Shown: piece after piece, positions 46,787 through 55,732 of the stretch | How positions within the stretch are numbered: the stretch's first letter is position 1 | How the letters are laid out: the number at the start of each line of letters is the position of its first letter | From: Lentzea cavernae | GTDB lineage: Bacteria; Actinomycetota; Actinomycetes; Mycobacteriales; Pseudonocardiaceae | Length of the DNA: 64,000 bases | NCBI RefSeq assembly: GCF_014653695.1 | Contig: NZ_BNAR01000001.1 | Coordinates: forward strand, 248,001 to 312,000 | Reading direction: 5' to 3' | Notes under the pieces: model-generated | What the model saw: the letters and a program-made list of their open reading frames with translations, nothing else | Databases searched by the model: none | What the model was told of the DNA's origin: nothing | Position numbers and translations under genes: made by a program

Positions 46787-47802
46787 CGGACTCCCTCCCG
46801 GCTCAGCTCCAGTGCGATGTCGATCAGCTGGTCCTCCTGCCCGCCCACGAGCTTGCGCTCGCCCGCCCGGACGAGGATCTGCGCGCCGGACACGCCGTAG
46901 CGCTTCGCCTGCGTGTAGGCGTGTTTGAGGAAGCTGGAGTAGACGCCCGCGTAGCCCATCATCAGCGCCATCCGGTCGAGCAGGCACTCCTCGGGCATGA
47001 CGGGCCGGACCACGTCCTCGGCCGCGTCCACGATCTTGAAGAAGTCGACGCCGGTCTCGAAGCCGAGCTTGTCGCAGACGCCGACGAACGCTTCGAGCGG
47101 TGTGTTCCCCGCTCCGGCACCGAAACCGCGCACGCTGCCGTCGATCTGCTTCGCCCCGGCCCGTGCCGCGGCGACGGAGTTCGCGACGCTCAGCCCGAGG
47201 TTCTCGTGCCCGTGGAAACCGACCTGGGCGTCCGAGCCCAACTCGGCGACCAGAGCTTCGACGCGCTCGGAAACCTGTTCCAGGACAAGAGCTCCGGCCG
47301 AGTCGACCACGTAGACGCACTGGCACCCCGCGTCCGCCATGATGCGGGCCTGCTTCGCCAACGCCTCGGGTGGCTGCGAGTGGGCCATCATCAGGAACCC
47401 GACGGTCTCCAGCCCGCGCTCACGAGCCAGCGCGAAGTGCTGCACGGAGACGTCGGCCTCGGTGCAGTGCGTGGCGATCCGGACGATCGAGGCCCCGTTG
47501 TCCTGCGACACCAGGATGTCGTCCTTCACCCCGACACCCGGCAGCATCAGCACGGCGATCTTGGCCTGCGTCGCCGTCGCGGCGGCGACCTTGATCAGCT
47601 CCTGCTCGGGGGTGTGGCTGAAGCCGTAGTTGAACGACGACCCGCCCAGCCCGTCGCCGTGCGTCACCTCGATGACCGGTACTCCGGCACCATCGAGCGC
47701 CGCGACGATCGAGCGCACGTCGTCGGCCGTGAACTGATGGCGCTTGTGGTGCGAGCCGTCACGCAGTGACGTGTCGGTCAGCCGCAGGCTCAGATGCTGC
47801 AC
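46783..47802 (-). CDS. hsaF: 4-hydroxy-2-oxovalerate aldolase family HsaF
   Basis: 339 residues. DmpG/BphI pattern: [17 protein letters not shown] near residues 8-24 with the metal-binding Asp, [12 protein letters not shown] near 171-182, [20 protein letters not shown] near 199-218 with the metal-binding HxH. Cleaves 4-hydroxy-2-oxo acid to pyruvate and an aldehyde passed on to HsaG. GTG start at 47802, inside hsaG by 44 bases, with GGAGGAG before it. Physical complex with HsaG is expected from the family. Confidence 0.94.
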
Positions 47803-48646
47803 GGGCGATCTCCTCCCCCACCTTGGTCGCGGCGGCCGTCATGATGTCGAGGTTCCCGGCGTACTCCGGCAGGAAGTCGCCCGCTCCCGCGACCTCCACG
47901 AAGATCGCCACGCGGCCTGCGTCGTACTGCGGTTCGCGCAACAGGCGAAATCCCGGGACGTACGACCGCATGTCGGTCTCCATCCGGGCGATCGAGTCGG
48001 TGATCGGGTCCGGGTCGACGTCCTCGGGGATCGCGCAGAAGATCGTGTCGCGCATGATCATCGGCGGGTCCGCCGGGTTCAGCACGATGATCGCCTTGCC
48101 CTTCGCGGCACCCCCGATCGCCTCGATGCCGTGGCTGGTGGTGCGGGTGAACTCGTCGATGTTGGCGCGTGTGCCCGGTCCCGCCGACACCGACGCGACG
48201 CTCGCGACGATCTCCGCGTACGACACCGGCACGACCCGGGACACGGCGTGCACCATGGGGATCGTGGCCTGGCCGCCGCACGTGATCAGGTTGATGTTCG
48301 GCGCGTCCCGGTGCTCGCCGAGGTTCACCGGCGGCACGACGTACGGGCCGACCGCGGCCGGTGTCAGGTCGATCGCCCGGATGCCCGCCTCGGCGTAGCG
48401 CGGGGCGTTGGCCCTGTGCACCGCCGCAGACGTCGCCTCGAAGACGATGTCCGGCAGCTCGTCCTGGCGCAGCAACCACTCCGCGCCGTCGACCGAGACC
48501 TCGAGCCCCAGCGACGCCGCGCGCTTCAGCCCCTCGCTGGACGGGTCGATGCCCACCATCCAGCGCGGGTCGAGCACCTGCGAGCGCAGGAGCTTGTGGA
48601 GCAGGTCGGTGCCGATGTTGCCGGAGCCGACGATGGCCGCCTTCAC
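47759..48646 (-). CDS. hsaG: Acylating (acet/propion)aldehyde dehydrogenase HsaG
   Basis: 295 residues. NAD site [18 protein letters not shown] near residues 3-20, catalytic region [19 protein letters not shown] near 125-143 with the nucleophilic Cys, and [16 protein letters not shown] near 204-219. HsaG converts propionaldehyde to propionyl-CoA in the end product branch. GTG start at 48646, nine bases after hsaE. Its 3' end overlaps hsaF by 44 bases. Confidence 0.94.
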   Translation of the reverse strand: MKAAIVGSGNIGTDLLHKLLRSQVLDPRWMVGIDPSSEGLKRAASLGLEVSVDGAEWLLRQDELPDIVFEATSAAVHRANAPRYAEAGIRAIDLTPAAVGPYVVPPVNLGEHRDAPNINLITCGGQATIPMVHAVSRVVPVSYAEIVASVASVSAGPGTRANIDEFTRTTSHGIEAIGGAAKGKAIIVLNPADPPMIMRDTIFCAIPEDVDPDPITDSIARMETDMRSYVPGFRLLREPQYDAGRVAIFVEVAGAGDFLPEYAGNLDIMTAAATKVGEEIARAASEPAADRHVTA

Positions 48647-48655
48647 CCAGTCACC

Positions 48656-49426
48656 TCATTCGAATTTCAGGTCAACGGAGCCGAGTCCGGCGAACTCGGC
48701 GTGGAACTCGTCGCCAGGCCTGGCGTCGATGGCACGCGTGCACGAACCGGGCAGCACGATGTCGCCCGCCAGCAGCCGGACGCCGAAGCTCGCGACCTTC
48801 GCGGCGAGCCACGCCACCGCGATCGCCGGATCGCCCAGCACGGCGTCACCACGTCCTTCGGCGACGACCTCACCGTTGCGCCGCAACGTGGCCGCGACGG
48901 CGCCGATGTCCAGTTCGGACGGACGCACGCGCTCGGAGCCGAGCATGAACCCGGCCGACGAGGCGTTGTCGGCGATGGTGTCCTGCAGCCCGATCCGCCA
49001 GTTCTCGATCCGGCTGTCGATCAGCTCGATGGCCGGTGCGACGAACTCGGTGGCGTCCAGCACGTCGGAGACGGTGCAGCCCTCGCCGGGCAGGTCGCGG
49101 GCCAGCAGGAACGCGATCTCCACCTCGACCCGCGGGTACAGGTAGGCCGACGCGTCGGCGGTGCCGGCGAGCTGCATGTCGTCGAGCAGGTGGCCGTAGT
49201 CGGGTTCGTCGACGCCCATCATCTGCTGCATCGCGAGCGACGAGAGCCCGACCTTGTGGCCGATCACGTCGCGGTTGCGGTGGCGGACGTTGAGCAGCTG
49301 GATCTCGTACGCGTCGACGACGTCGATCTCGGGATACAGCTCCACCAGCGGTTTGATCGGCACGCGGTCGCGTTCCGCCGCGCGCAGCAGTGCGGCGGCC
49401 GCCTCCCTGGACCCGATCGTCAGCAC
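48656..49426 (-). CDS. hsaE: 2-hydroxy-2,4-dienoate hydratase HsaE
   Basis: 256 residues from the GTG at 49426 (GGGGAGG site); the 726-codon frame reaching 50836 is antisense-like reading through the KstD-like gene and is rejected. MhpD/HpcG hydratase pattern: VIGHKVGLSSLAMQQMMGVDEPDYG in pieces near residues 54-78, VEVEIAFLLARDLPG near 100-114, with the metal-binding glutamates of the family. It hydrates the dienoate HHD from HsaD. Overlaps the KstD-like stop by seven bases. Confidence 0.93.
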   Translation of the reverse strand: MLTIGSREAAAALLRAAERDRVPIKPLVELYPEIDVVDAYEIQLLNVRHRNRDVIGHKVGLSSLAMQQMMGVDEPDYGHLLDDMQLAGTADASAYLYPRVEVEIAFLLARDLPGEGCTVSDVLDATEFVAPAIELIDSRIENWRIGLQDTIADNASSAGFMLGSERVRPSELDIGAVAATLRRNGEVVAEGRGDAVLGDPAIAVAWLAAKVASFGVRLLAGDIVLPGSCTRAIDARPGDEFHAEFAGLGSVDLKFE

Positions 49427-50886
49427 CTGGCCTCCCCTGTCGATGTGGCAGCGTGGTGCCCCGCGCGACGGCCCGAGAAGACGCAGTCGGCGAGCGCGAG
49501 ACCGCTGACGTAGGACTCCGAGCACACCCCGACCGCCGACCGGCCCGCCGCGTACAGGCCCGGGACTCCGCGCACCTGACCGGTGTCCTCGTCCACGACG
49601 AGGCCTCCGAGCGTGAGCATCGGGCACGGGTAGCCGAACCCCGCGCGCACCGACACGTTGATCAACGAGTACGGCGGCGTCCCGAACGCCTCCGGCGTCG
49701 CGATTCCGACCTTCCGGGCCACCTCGTCGATGGTCGGGGCGGTCACCATCCCGCGTCCCAGCAGGTAGCGGACCTGCCAGCGCTGGAACGGCGCGGTCTG
49801 CGTCTTCACCTGGGCACGCGCGGTCCGGAGGATCTCGTCGTCGATCAGCAGCCAGGCCTTCCCGCCGCGTCCGACGATCGCGGTGCCGTTGGCCGCGCCG
49901 TACAAGGTCGCGTCGCCGAAGCGCTGCCCGGCCGAGTCGACCAGGACCCCGCGCTGCAACGCGCTCGGCGGTGTGACGAACCGCCACACCGAGATCTTGT
50001 CCATCCGCGCGGTCGTGCCACCGGCGGCGACGCCCAGGCGGATCCCTCCGCCGTCGTCGCCGGGCGTGCCCAGCGCGAGCCCGCCTCGGTACGCCGGTGC
50101 GTGCTCGTGCACCAGGGCCCGGTTCGCGATGAAACCGCCGGCCGCGATGACCACGCCCCGCCCGGCCTTCACCACCACCGGCCGACCGAACCGTTCGAGC
50201 CACTCGGCCAGCCCGAACAGCCTTCGGCCCAACGGCGGGTAGTAGAGCCACGGCTTCGCCCCCGCCTTGGACAACGCGCTGTGCAGAGCGCGCGGGAACC
50301 CGGTGAGGGTCCGGCACCGCACGCCCGTGACCCGGCCGTCCTCGAGAACCAGTTCCACGGCACGGGTCTGCGGCATGACCCGCACTCCCGCACGCCGGGT
50401 GGCCTCGGCCAGCCGGGTGAAGAACGCCCTGCCCGACGTGCCCTTCGCCCTGGTCCGATGTCCGCGCGGTGCCGGGTCGGGCCAGGCGTCCTCGCTGCCG
50501 GACAGGTAGAGGTAGTGGTCGTCGGTCGGGTAGGAGGTCTTGAACGGCGACACCCGCGCGTCGAACGGGACGCCCTGGTCCTCGAGCCAGGCCAGCGTCT
50601 TGGCACTGTCCTCGCAGAACCGCCGCAGGGTCTGCGGCGACACCGCGTCCCGGACCTCGTGGCGCAGGTAGGAGTACATCGCGTCGACGGAGTCGGCGAC
50701 ACCGGCCTCGACCTGCTGCCGCGTCCCGCCGCCCGCGTAGACGACACCGCCGGACAACGCGGTCGCGCCTCCACCGCCGAACCTGTCCAGCACCACCACG
50801 GACGCACCGGTCGACGCGGCCTCGACGGCGGCGCACGCGCCGGCCGCGCCGAAGCCGATGACGACCACGTCAGCGGTGACCTCCAC
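49420..50886 (-). CDS. FAD-binding dehydrogenase of the KstD/fumarate reductase family, atypical
   Basis: 488 residues from the GTG at 50886, preceded by GGGAGGG. FAD site DVVVIGFGAAGACAAVEAAS near residues 6-25 and GLYAAGRSAVGVCSESYVSGLALADCVFSGRRAG in pieces near 445-478. Compared with the KstD at 51002, the YSDYYPE, NEAAPY and YAGAG active-site segments are missing; it resembles the Rv0785-type FAD dehydrogenases. First gene of the hsaEGFADCB operon with a KstR box in front. A steroid dehydrogenase role is likely from context, but the reaction is not known. Confidence 0.8.
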   Translation of the reverse strand: MEVTADVVVIGFGAAGACAAVEAASTGASVVVLDRFGGGGATALSGGVVYAGGGTRQQVEAGVADSVDAMYSYLRHEVRDAVSPQTLRRFCEDSAKTLAWLEDQGVPFDARVSPFKTSYPTDDHYLYLSGSEDAWPDPAPRGHRTRAKGTSGRAFFTRLAEATRRAGVRVMPQTRAVELVLEDGRVTGVRCRTLTGFPRALHSALSKAGAKPWLYYPPLGRRLFGLAEWLERFGRPVVVKAGRGVVIAAGGFIANRALVHEHAPAYRGGLALGTPGDDGGGIRLGVAAGGTTARMDKISVWRFVTPPSALQRGVLVDSAGQRFGDATLYGAANGTAIVGRGGKAWLLIDDEILRTARAQVKTQTAPFQRWQVRYLLGRGMVTAPTIDEVARKVGIATPEAFGTPPYSLINVSVRAGFGYPCPMLTLGGLVVDEDTGQVRGVPGLYAAGRSAVGVCSESYVSGLALADCVFSGRRAGHHAATSTGEARC

Positions 50887-50897
50887 GCCTACCCTCC

Positions 50898-50911
50898 CGG
50901 AACACGTTCTC
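50898..50911. promoter_or_regulatory. KstR-type box upstream of the hsa operon
   Basis: CGGAACACGTTCTC has the AACnnGTT core. It is 11 bases from the start of the KstD-like gene. Confidence 0.75.
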
Positions 50912-50965
50912 GGTGAGTCGACTTGCCTGGAACTCCTACACCATAGCGCCAAACCGCCTCAGAAC

Positions 50966-50979
50966 TATAACCTGTTCTA
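50966..50979. promoter_or_regulatory. KstR box upstream of kstD-kshA
   Basis: TATAACCTGTTCTA fully fits TnnAACnnGTTnnA. It is 22 bases before the kstD start. It and the box at 50898-50911 serve the two divergent operons separately. Confidence 0.82.
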
Positions 50980-51001
50980 GTCTGAGCTCCGGGGAGGTGC
51001 G

Positions 51002-52573
51002 ATGTACGACGTGATCGTCGTCGGCAGCGGCGCGGCGGGCATGACAGCCGCGCTCTGCACCGCTCAAAGCGGCCTGCGGACCTTGATCATCGAGAAGGCC
51101 GCGCACTACGGCGGTTCGACCGCGCGGTCGGGCGGCGGCATCTGGGCGCCGAACAACGCCGTGGTCGCCGCCAACGGCGTCAGCGACTCGCCAGAGCGGG
51201 CCAGCACCTACCTCGCGCACATCGCGAGCGAGGTCCCGGCCGAACTGCGGGAGGCGTTCCTGGACGCCGGACCGGCCATGCTGGCGTTCGTCTGCGCGCA
51301 CACGCCGCTGAAGTTCCGCTGGGTCCGCGACTACTCCGACTACTACCCCGAGGCGCCCGGCGGTCAGCCGCGCGGCCGCTCGGTCGAGCCGTTGCCGTTC
51401 AACGCGAAGCTGCTCGGCGACGAGATCAACGACCTCGAACCGCCGTACGTGCCGACACCCGCGGGCATCGTGATCACCCAGACCGACTACCGGTGGCTGA
51501 CGCTGATCGGACGCCACCCGCGCGGCATCGTCACGGCCGCCAAGGTGTTCGCGCGCCGGTTCCTGCCGGGCCGCCGCCTGACCATGGGCCAGGCGCTGAC
51601 CGCCGGGCTCAGAGCGGGCCTGAAGGCGTTGAACGTCGAGATCAGGCTCAACACCGCGATGACCGACCTGCACCACGAGAACGGCCGCGTGGCAGGGGTT
51701 CTCGTCGGAGAGAAGCTCATCCTCGCGAAGCACGTCGTGCTGGCGTCCGGCGGGTTCGAGAACAACGAGCAGATGCGCAAGCAGCACCAGAACATCGGTA
51801 CGGAGTGGACGGTGGGGGCCAAGGCCAACACGGGCGACGGCATCGAGGCGGGTCAACGGGCCGGCGCCGCCGTCGGGCTGATGGACGACGCCTGGTGGGG
51901 CCCGTCCGTCCCGTTGCCGCGCGGCCCGTTCTTCCTGCTGGCCGAACGGTCCCTGCCCGGCTGCGTGCTGGTCGACGAGGTCGGTCGCCGGTTCGTCAAC
52001 GAGGCCGCGCCCTACATCGACGTGGTCAACGCGATGACCGGCGACACGTGGCTCGTCTTCGACCACTCCTACCGCAGCCGCTACCCGTTCTGCGGCATCC
52101 CGCCGCGCCGCCCCCTGCCCCGGCGCTGGAAGGACTCGATCCTCACCGCGCCCAGCCTGGAGGAACTCGCGCAGCAGGCAGACCTCCCGGAACTCGTGGA
52201 CACCGTGCGGCGGTTCAACACCCTCAGCATCGACGGCGAGGACCCCGACTTCCACCGCGGCGACAGCGCGTACGACCGCTACTACGGCGACCCGCGCACC
52301 AAGCCGAACCCCAACCTCGCGCCGCTGACCACCGGCCCGTTCTACGCGGTCAGGATCGTGCCCGGCGACCTCGGCACCAAGGGCGGCCTGCGCACCGACG
52401 CCTCCGCACGCGTGCTGCGCGAGGACGGTTCCGTGATCGAGGGCCTGTACGCGGCGGGCAACACCAGCGCTTCCGTCATGGGCCACACCTACGCGGGCGC
52501 GGGCGCCACCCTCGGACCGGCGATGACGTTCGGATATCTCGCCGGCCTCGACATCTCTGGAGGAAAGCGATGA
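51002..52573 (+). CDS. kstD: 3-ketosteroid delta1-dehydrogenase KstD
   Basis: 523 residues. FAD site DVIVVGSGAAGMTAALCTAQSG near residues 3-24, HYGGSTARSGGGIW near 35-48. Active-site segments of KstD all present: RDYSDYYPE near 109-117, FVNEAAPYID, PGDLGTKGGL and YAGAGATLGPAMTFGY near the end. It introduces the delta1 double bond in 3-ketosteroids, acting with KshAB to open ring B. No signal peptide, so cytoplasmic. ATG with GGGGAGG; ATGA overlap with kshA. Confidence 0.94.
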   Translation: MYDVIVVGSGAAGMTAALCTAQSGLRTLIIEKAAHYGGSTARSGGGIWAPNNAVVAANGVSDSPERASTYLAHIASEVPAELREAFLDAGPAMLAFVCAHTPLKFRWVRDYSDYYPEAPGGQPRGRSVEPLPFNAKLLGDEINDLEPPYVPTPAGIVITQTDYRWLTLIGRHPRGIVTAAKVFARRFLPGRRLTMGQALTAGLRAGLKALNVEIRLNTAMTDLHHENGRVAGVLVGEKLILAKHVVLASGGFENNEQMRKQHQNIGTEWTVGAKANTGDGIEAGQRAGAAVGLMDDAWWGPSVPLPRGPFFLLAERSLPGCVLVDEVGRRFVNEAAPYIDVVNAMTGDTWLVFDHSYRSRYPFCGIPPRRPLPRRWKDSILTAPSLEELAQQADLPELVDTVRRFNTLSIDGEDPDFHRGDSAYDRYYGDPRTKPNPNLAPLTTGPFYAVRIVPGDLGTKGGLRTDASARVLREDGSVIEGLYAAGNTSASVMGHTYAGAGATLGPAMTFGYLAGLDISGGKR

Positions 52574-53697
52574 CGCAGGACGGTGTGCGGACGATCGACG
52601 CGGGCGTCCCGCCGGCACGGTTCGCGCGCGGCTGGCACTGCCTCGGCCTCGCGAGCAGCTTCCGTGACGGCAAGCCCCACGCCATCGAGGCGTTCGGCAC
52701 GAAGCTCGTGGTGTTCGCCTCGGAGGACGGCAAGATCAACGTGCTGGACGGGTACTGCCGGCACATGGGCGGCGACCTCACCCAGGGCACCATCAAGGGC
52801 AACAACATCGCGTGCCCGTTCCACGACTGGCGCTGGGCGGGCAACGGCAAGTGCGTCGACATCCCCTACGCCAAGCGGGTTCCGCTGCGGGCACGCACCC
52901 GGTCGTGGATCACGCTCGAGGAGAACAAGCAGCTCTTCGTGTGGAACGACCCGCAGGGCAACCCCCCGCCCGAGCACGTCACGATCCCGCGGATCGAGTC
53001 GGCGTTCAGCAGCGAGTGGAGCAACTGGACCTGGGACTCGGTCGTGATCGACAACGCGAACTGCCGCGAGATCATCGACAACGTCGTCGACATGGCCCAC
53101 TTCTTCTACATCCACTTCGCGTTCCCGACCTACTTCAAGAACGTGATGGAGGGCCACGTCGCCTCGCAGTACCTGACCACGCGCGGGCGTCCGGACGTGG
53201 CGATGGGCTCGAACTACACCGGTGACGTGGAAGTGCGGTCGGAGGCCGCGTACCACGGGCCGTCGTACATGATCGACTACCTGTGGAACGACTACAAGGG
53301 CCTCGAGATCGAGACCGTGCTGATCAACTGCCACTACCCGATCTCGCCGACGTCGTTCAAGCTCCAGTGGGGCGCGATCGTGAAGAAGCTGCCCGGCGTG
53401 GACGACGAGCACGCCGACAAGATCGCGGCCAAGTTCGCGCGCGGCATCGGCGTCGGGTTCCTGCAGGACGTGGAGATCTGGCAGAACAAGTCGCGCATCG
53501 ACAACCCGTTGCTGTGCGAGGAGGACGGGCCGGTCTACCAGCTCCGGCGCTGGTACGAGCAGTTCTACGTCGACGTCGAGGACGTGTCGGACGACATGGT
53601 GCGGCGCTTCGAGTTCGAGGTCGACACGAGCCGGGCGATCGAGGTGTGGGAGAAGGAGGTCGCCGAGAATCTCGCACGTCAGGAGCAGGCGACGTGA
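52570..53697 (+). CDS. kshA: 3-ketosteroid 9-alpha-hydroxylase oxygenase KshA
   Basis: 375 residues from the ATG at 52570. Rieske [2Fe-2S] ligands C63, H65, C82 and H85 (YCRHMGG and ACPFHDW). Mononuclear iron site H177 and H182 in NVVDMAHFFYIHF, with the third ligand Asp in FLQDVEIWQNK. KshA hydroxylates C9 of 3-ketosteroids, after which ring B opens spontaneously. Followed by the small Cys protein gene by a GTGA overlap and then by kshB. Confidence 0.95.
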   Translation: MTQDGVRTIDAGVPPARFARGWHCLGLASSFRDGKPHAIEAFGTKLVVFASEDGKINVLDGYCRHMGGDLTQGTIKGNNIACPFHDWRWAGNGKCVDIPYAKRVPLRARTRSWITLEENKQLFVWNDPQGNPPPEHVTIPRIESAFSSEWSNWTWDSVVIDNANCREIIDNVVDMAHFFYIHFAFPTYFKNVMEGHVASQYLTTRGRPDVAMGSNYTGDVEVRSEAAYHGPSYMIDYLWNDYKGLEIETVLINCHYPISPTSFKLQWGAIVKKLPGVDDEHADKIAAKFARGIGVGFLQDVEIWQNKSRIDNPLLCEEDGPVYQLRRWYEQFYVDVEDVSDDMVRRFEFEVDTSRAIEVWEKEVAENLARQEQAT

Positions 53698-53933
53698 GCG
53701 AGCGCGACGAGTTCCTGGCCGGGGGCATGGTCCCGGTGGGCTGCGACTGCGGGAACCGCGTCCTGGTGAAGAAGAACAGCCCGCAGCACACCAGCGTGCA
53801 GTGGCTGTCCGACACCCGGAACTGCCCCGAGCTGTGCGGTGCGAGGCTCGCGTTGGTGCCGACCTGCCTGCGGTTGCGCGACAGCATCGAGAAAGCCGTG
53901 CGCGAGGGAACGCTGGAGGTCACCGATGGCTGA
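53694..53933 (+). CDS. Small cysteine-rich protein between kshA and kshB
   Basis: 79 residues, GTG start with a four-base overlap to kshA and an eight-base overlap of its end with kshB, so translation is coupled on both sides. Five cysteines: C17 and C19 (GCDCGN), C44 and C48 (NCPELCG) and C58. The arrangement looks like a small metal-binding (zinc or Fe-S) domain; no family is recognised. Codon use and coupling show it is a real gene. An accessory role for the KshAB hydroxylase is inference from position. Confidence 0.8.
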   Translation: MSERDEFLAGGMVPVGCDCGNRVLVKKNSPQHTSVQWLSDTRNCPELCGARLALVPTCLRLRDSIEKAVREGTLEVTDG

Positions 53934-54888
53934 GGTGCACCGGCTGCGGGTCGACGCCGTCATCGAGGAGACCGCCGACGCGCGTTCGTTCGTGCTGTCG
54001 GGCGCGGACTTCTCACCGCGGCCGGGCCAGTTCCTGACCGTGCGGGCCGGTGACGTGGCGCGCTGCTACTCGCTGTCCAGCGCACCGGGCGAGCCGTTGA
54101 AGATCACCGTCAAGCGGACACCGGACGGGTACGGGTCGCTCTGGATGTGCTCCGAGGTGCGGGCGGGCATGGAACTGGACGTGCTGGCACCGGCCGGGGT
54201 GTTCACGCCCTCGTCGCTCGACGGCTCGCTGCTCGCGTTCGCCGCGGGCAGCGGGATCACGCCGGTCATGTCGATCATCCGGGCCGTGCTCTCCGGCGGT
54301 TCCGGGCGGGTGTTCCTTTTCTACGCCAACCGCGACGAGTCGTCGGTGATCTTCGCGCGCGAGCTGGACTCACTGGCCCGCGCGCACCCCGACCGGCTGA
54401 CCGTCGTGCACTGGCTGGAGTCGGTGCAGGGCCTGCCGCACGGTCTGCGGGCGTTCGTCCGCCCCTGCGACGAGGCGTTCGTGTGCGGGCCGGCGCCGTT
54501 CATGGAGGCCGCCCGCAAGGCGTTGCACGACGTTCCGGTGGTGCACGTCGAGAAGTTCGTGTCGCTGTCCAGCGATCCGTTCGCCGAGGTGGTCCCGGTC
54601 GTCGACGACCGGCCGGACGCGGCGGTCGAGGTCTCGCTCGACGGCGAGCTGCACCGGTTGCCGTGGCCCGCGCGGACGAAGCTGCTCGACCTGTTGCTGG
54701 AGAAGGGACTCGACGCGCCCTACTCGTGCCGCGAGGGTGCGTGCAGCGCGTGCGCGTGCCGGCTGGTCGAGGGCGAGGTCAAGATGCTCAACAACGACGT
54801 GCTCGACTCCGAGGACATCGCCGAGGGCATCGTGCTGGCGTGCCAGTCGGTCCCGGTCACCGACACCGTGAAGATCACCTACGAGTGA
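53926..54888 (+). CDS. kshB: 3-ketosteroid 9-alpha-hydroxylase reductase KshB
   Basis: 320 residues from the ATG at 53926. FAD-binding part RCYSLSSAPGEP near residues 46-57, NAD part FAAGSGITPVMSIIRAVL near 104-121, FVCGPAPFMEAARKAL near 185-200, and a C-terminal plant-type [2Fe-2S] site CREGACSACACRL with a further Cys in LACQS. KshB passes electrons from NADH to KshA. In M. tuberculosis kshB lies apart from kshA, but here they are nearly adjacent. Confidence 0.94.
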   Translation: MAEVHRLRVDAVIEETADARSFVLSGADFSPRPGQFLTVRAGDVARCYSLSSAPGEPLKITVKRTPDGYGSLWMCSEVRAGMELDVLAPAGVFTPSSLDGSLLAFAAGSGITPVMSIIRAVLSGGSGRVFLFYANRDESSVIFARELDSLARAHPDRLTVVHWLESVQGLPHGLRAFVRPCDEAFVCGPAPFMEAARKALHDVPVVHVEKFVSLSSDPFAEVVPVVDDRPDAAVEVSLDGELHRLPWPARTKLLDLLLEKGLDAPYSCREGACSACACRLVEGEVKMLNNDVLDSEDIAEGIVLACQSVPVTDTVKITYE

Positions 54889-54898
54889 GGGGCGCCTG

Positions 54899-55732
54899 AT
54901 GCCGATCGATCCTTCCGTCGCCGTCGGGGCGGAGCTGCCCGAGGTCAAGTTCTCCTGGACCGAGTCGGACGTGCTGCTCTACCACCTGGCGCTTGGGGCG
55001 ACGGAGCTCCGGTACGTCTACGAACAGGGCCTGCGGGTGCTGCCGACCTTCGGCGTCGTCGCGCCCCGCTTCCACGAGACCGCCGCGCCGGTCGTGTCGT
55101 TCCCCGGAGTCGACATCGATCTGGCTCGGGTCCTGCACGGCACGCAGGAGATCACCGTGCACGCTCCCCTGCCCGCGTCGGGCGAGGCCTTGCTGCGGAC
55201 CCGGATCGCGGACGTGTGGGATAAGGGCAAGGCCGCGGTGATCGTGCAGGAGGCCACCGCCGTGACGCCGGACGGGACCGCGTTGTTCACGACCCGGTCC
55301 AGCATCTTCGCCCGTGGTGAGGGCGGGTTCGGTGGCGATCGCGGACCTTCCGGCAAGGTCGAGGTGCCGCAACGCGAGCCGGACTTCGTGATCGAGACTC
55401 CCACGCTGCCGCAACAGGCTTACCTCTACCGGCTTTGTGGTGACCGGAACCCGTTGCACGCCGACCCCGAGTTCGCTGTCCGCGCAGGGTTCGACGCGCC
55501 GATCCTGCACGGGCTGTGCACGTACGGTGTGGTGTGTCGCGCGGTGATCGACGCCGTGCTGGACGGGCCGGAGCAGGTGTTGTCGTTCGGCGCGAAGTTC
55601 GCCGGCGTGGTGTTCCCCGGCGAGACGCTGACGACACGGGTGTGGCGGGACGGGCCCCGGCTCGTGGTGCTGACCTCCGCCGGGGACCGTCCCGTGCTCG
55701 CTGACGCCGTCCTAACCCTGACCGAGGACTAG
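54899..55732 (+). CDS. hsd4B: MaoC-type steroid enoyl-CoA hydratase Hsd4B
   Basis: 277 residues, double hot-dog fold. The hydratase-2 motif is YRLCGDRNPLHADPEFAVRAGF near residues 178-199 with catalytic Asp and His, followed by ILHGLCTYG. Hsd4B is known as hydratase for a side-chain enoyl-CoA of cholesterol. ATG ten bases after kshB with the site GAGGGGCGCCTG upstream. Last gene of the kstD operon. It overlaps convergent ltp2 by 21 bases. In M. tuberculosis, hsd4B (Rv3538) also follows kstD. Confidence 0.9.
   Translation: MPIDPSVAVGAELPEVKFSWTESDVLLYHLALGATELRYVYEQGLRVLPTFGVVAPRFHETAAPVVSFPGVDIDLARVLHGTQEITVHAPLPASGEALLRTRIADVWDKGKAAVIVQEATAVTPDGTALFTTRSSIFARGEGGFGGDRGPSGKVEVPQREPDFVIETPTLPQQAYLYRLCGDRNPLHADPEFAVRAGFDAPILHGLCTYGVVCRAVIDAVLDGPEQVLSFGAKFAGVVFPGETLTTRVWRDGPRLVVLTSAGDRPVLADAVLTLTED

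Noticed and set aside
48656-50836. Apparent 726-residue fusion of HsaE with an N-terminal domain
   Set aside because: The extra N-terminal part is the KstD-like gene read in the wrong frame; the GTG at 49426 with GGGGAGG gives a normal-length HsaE.
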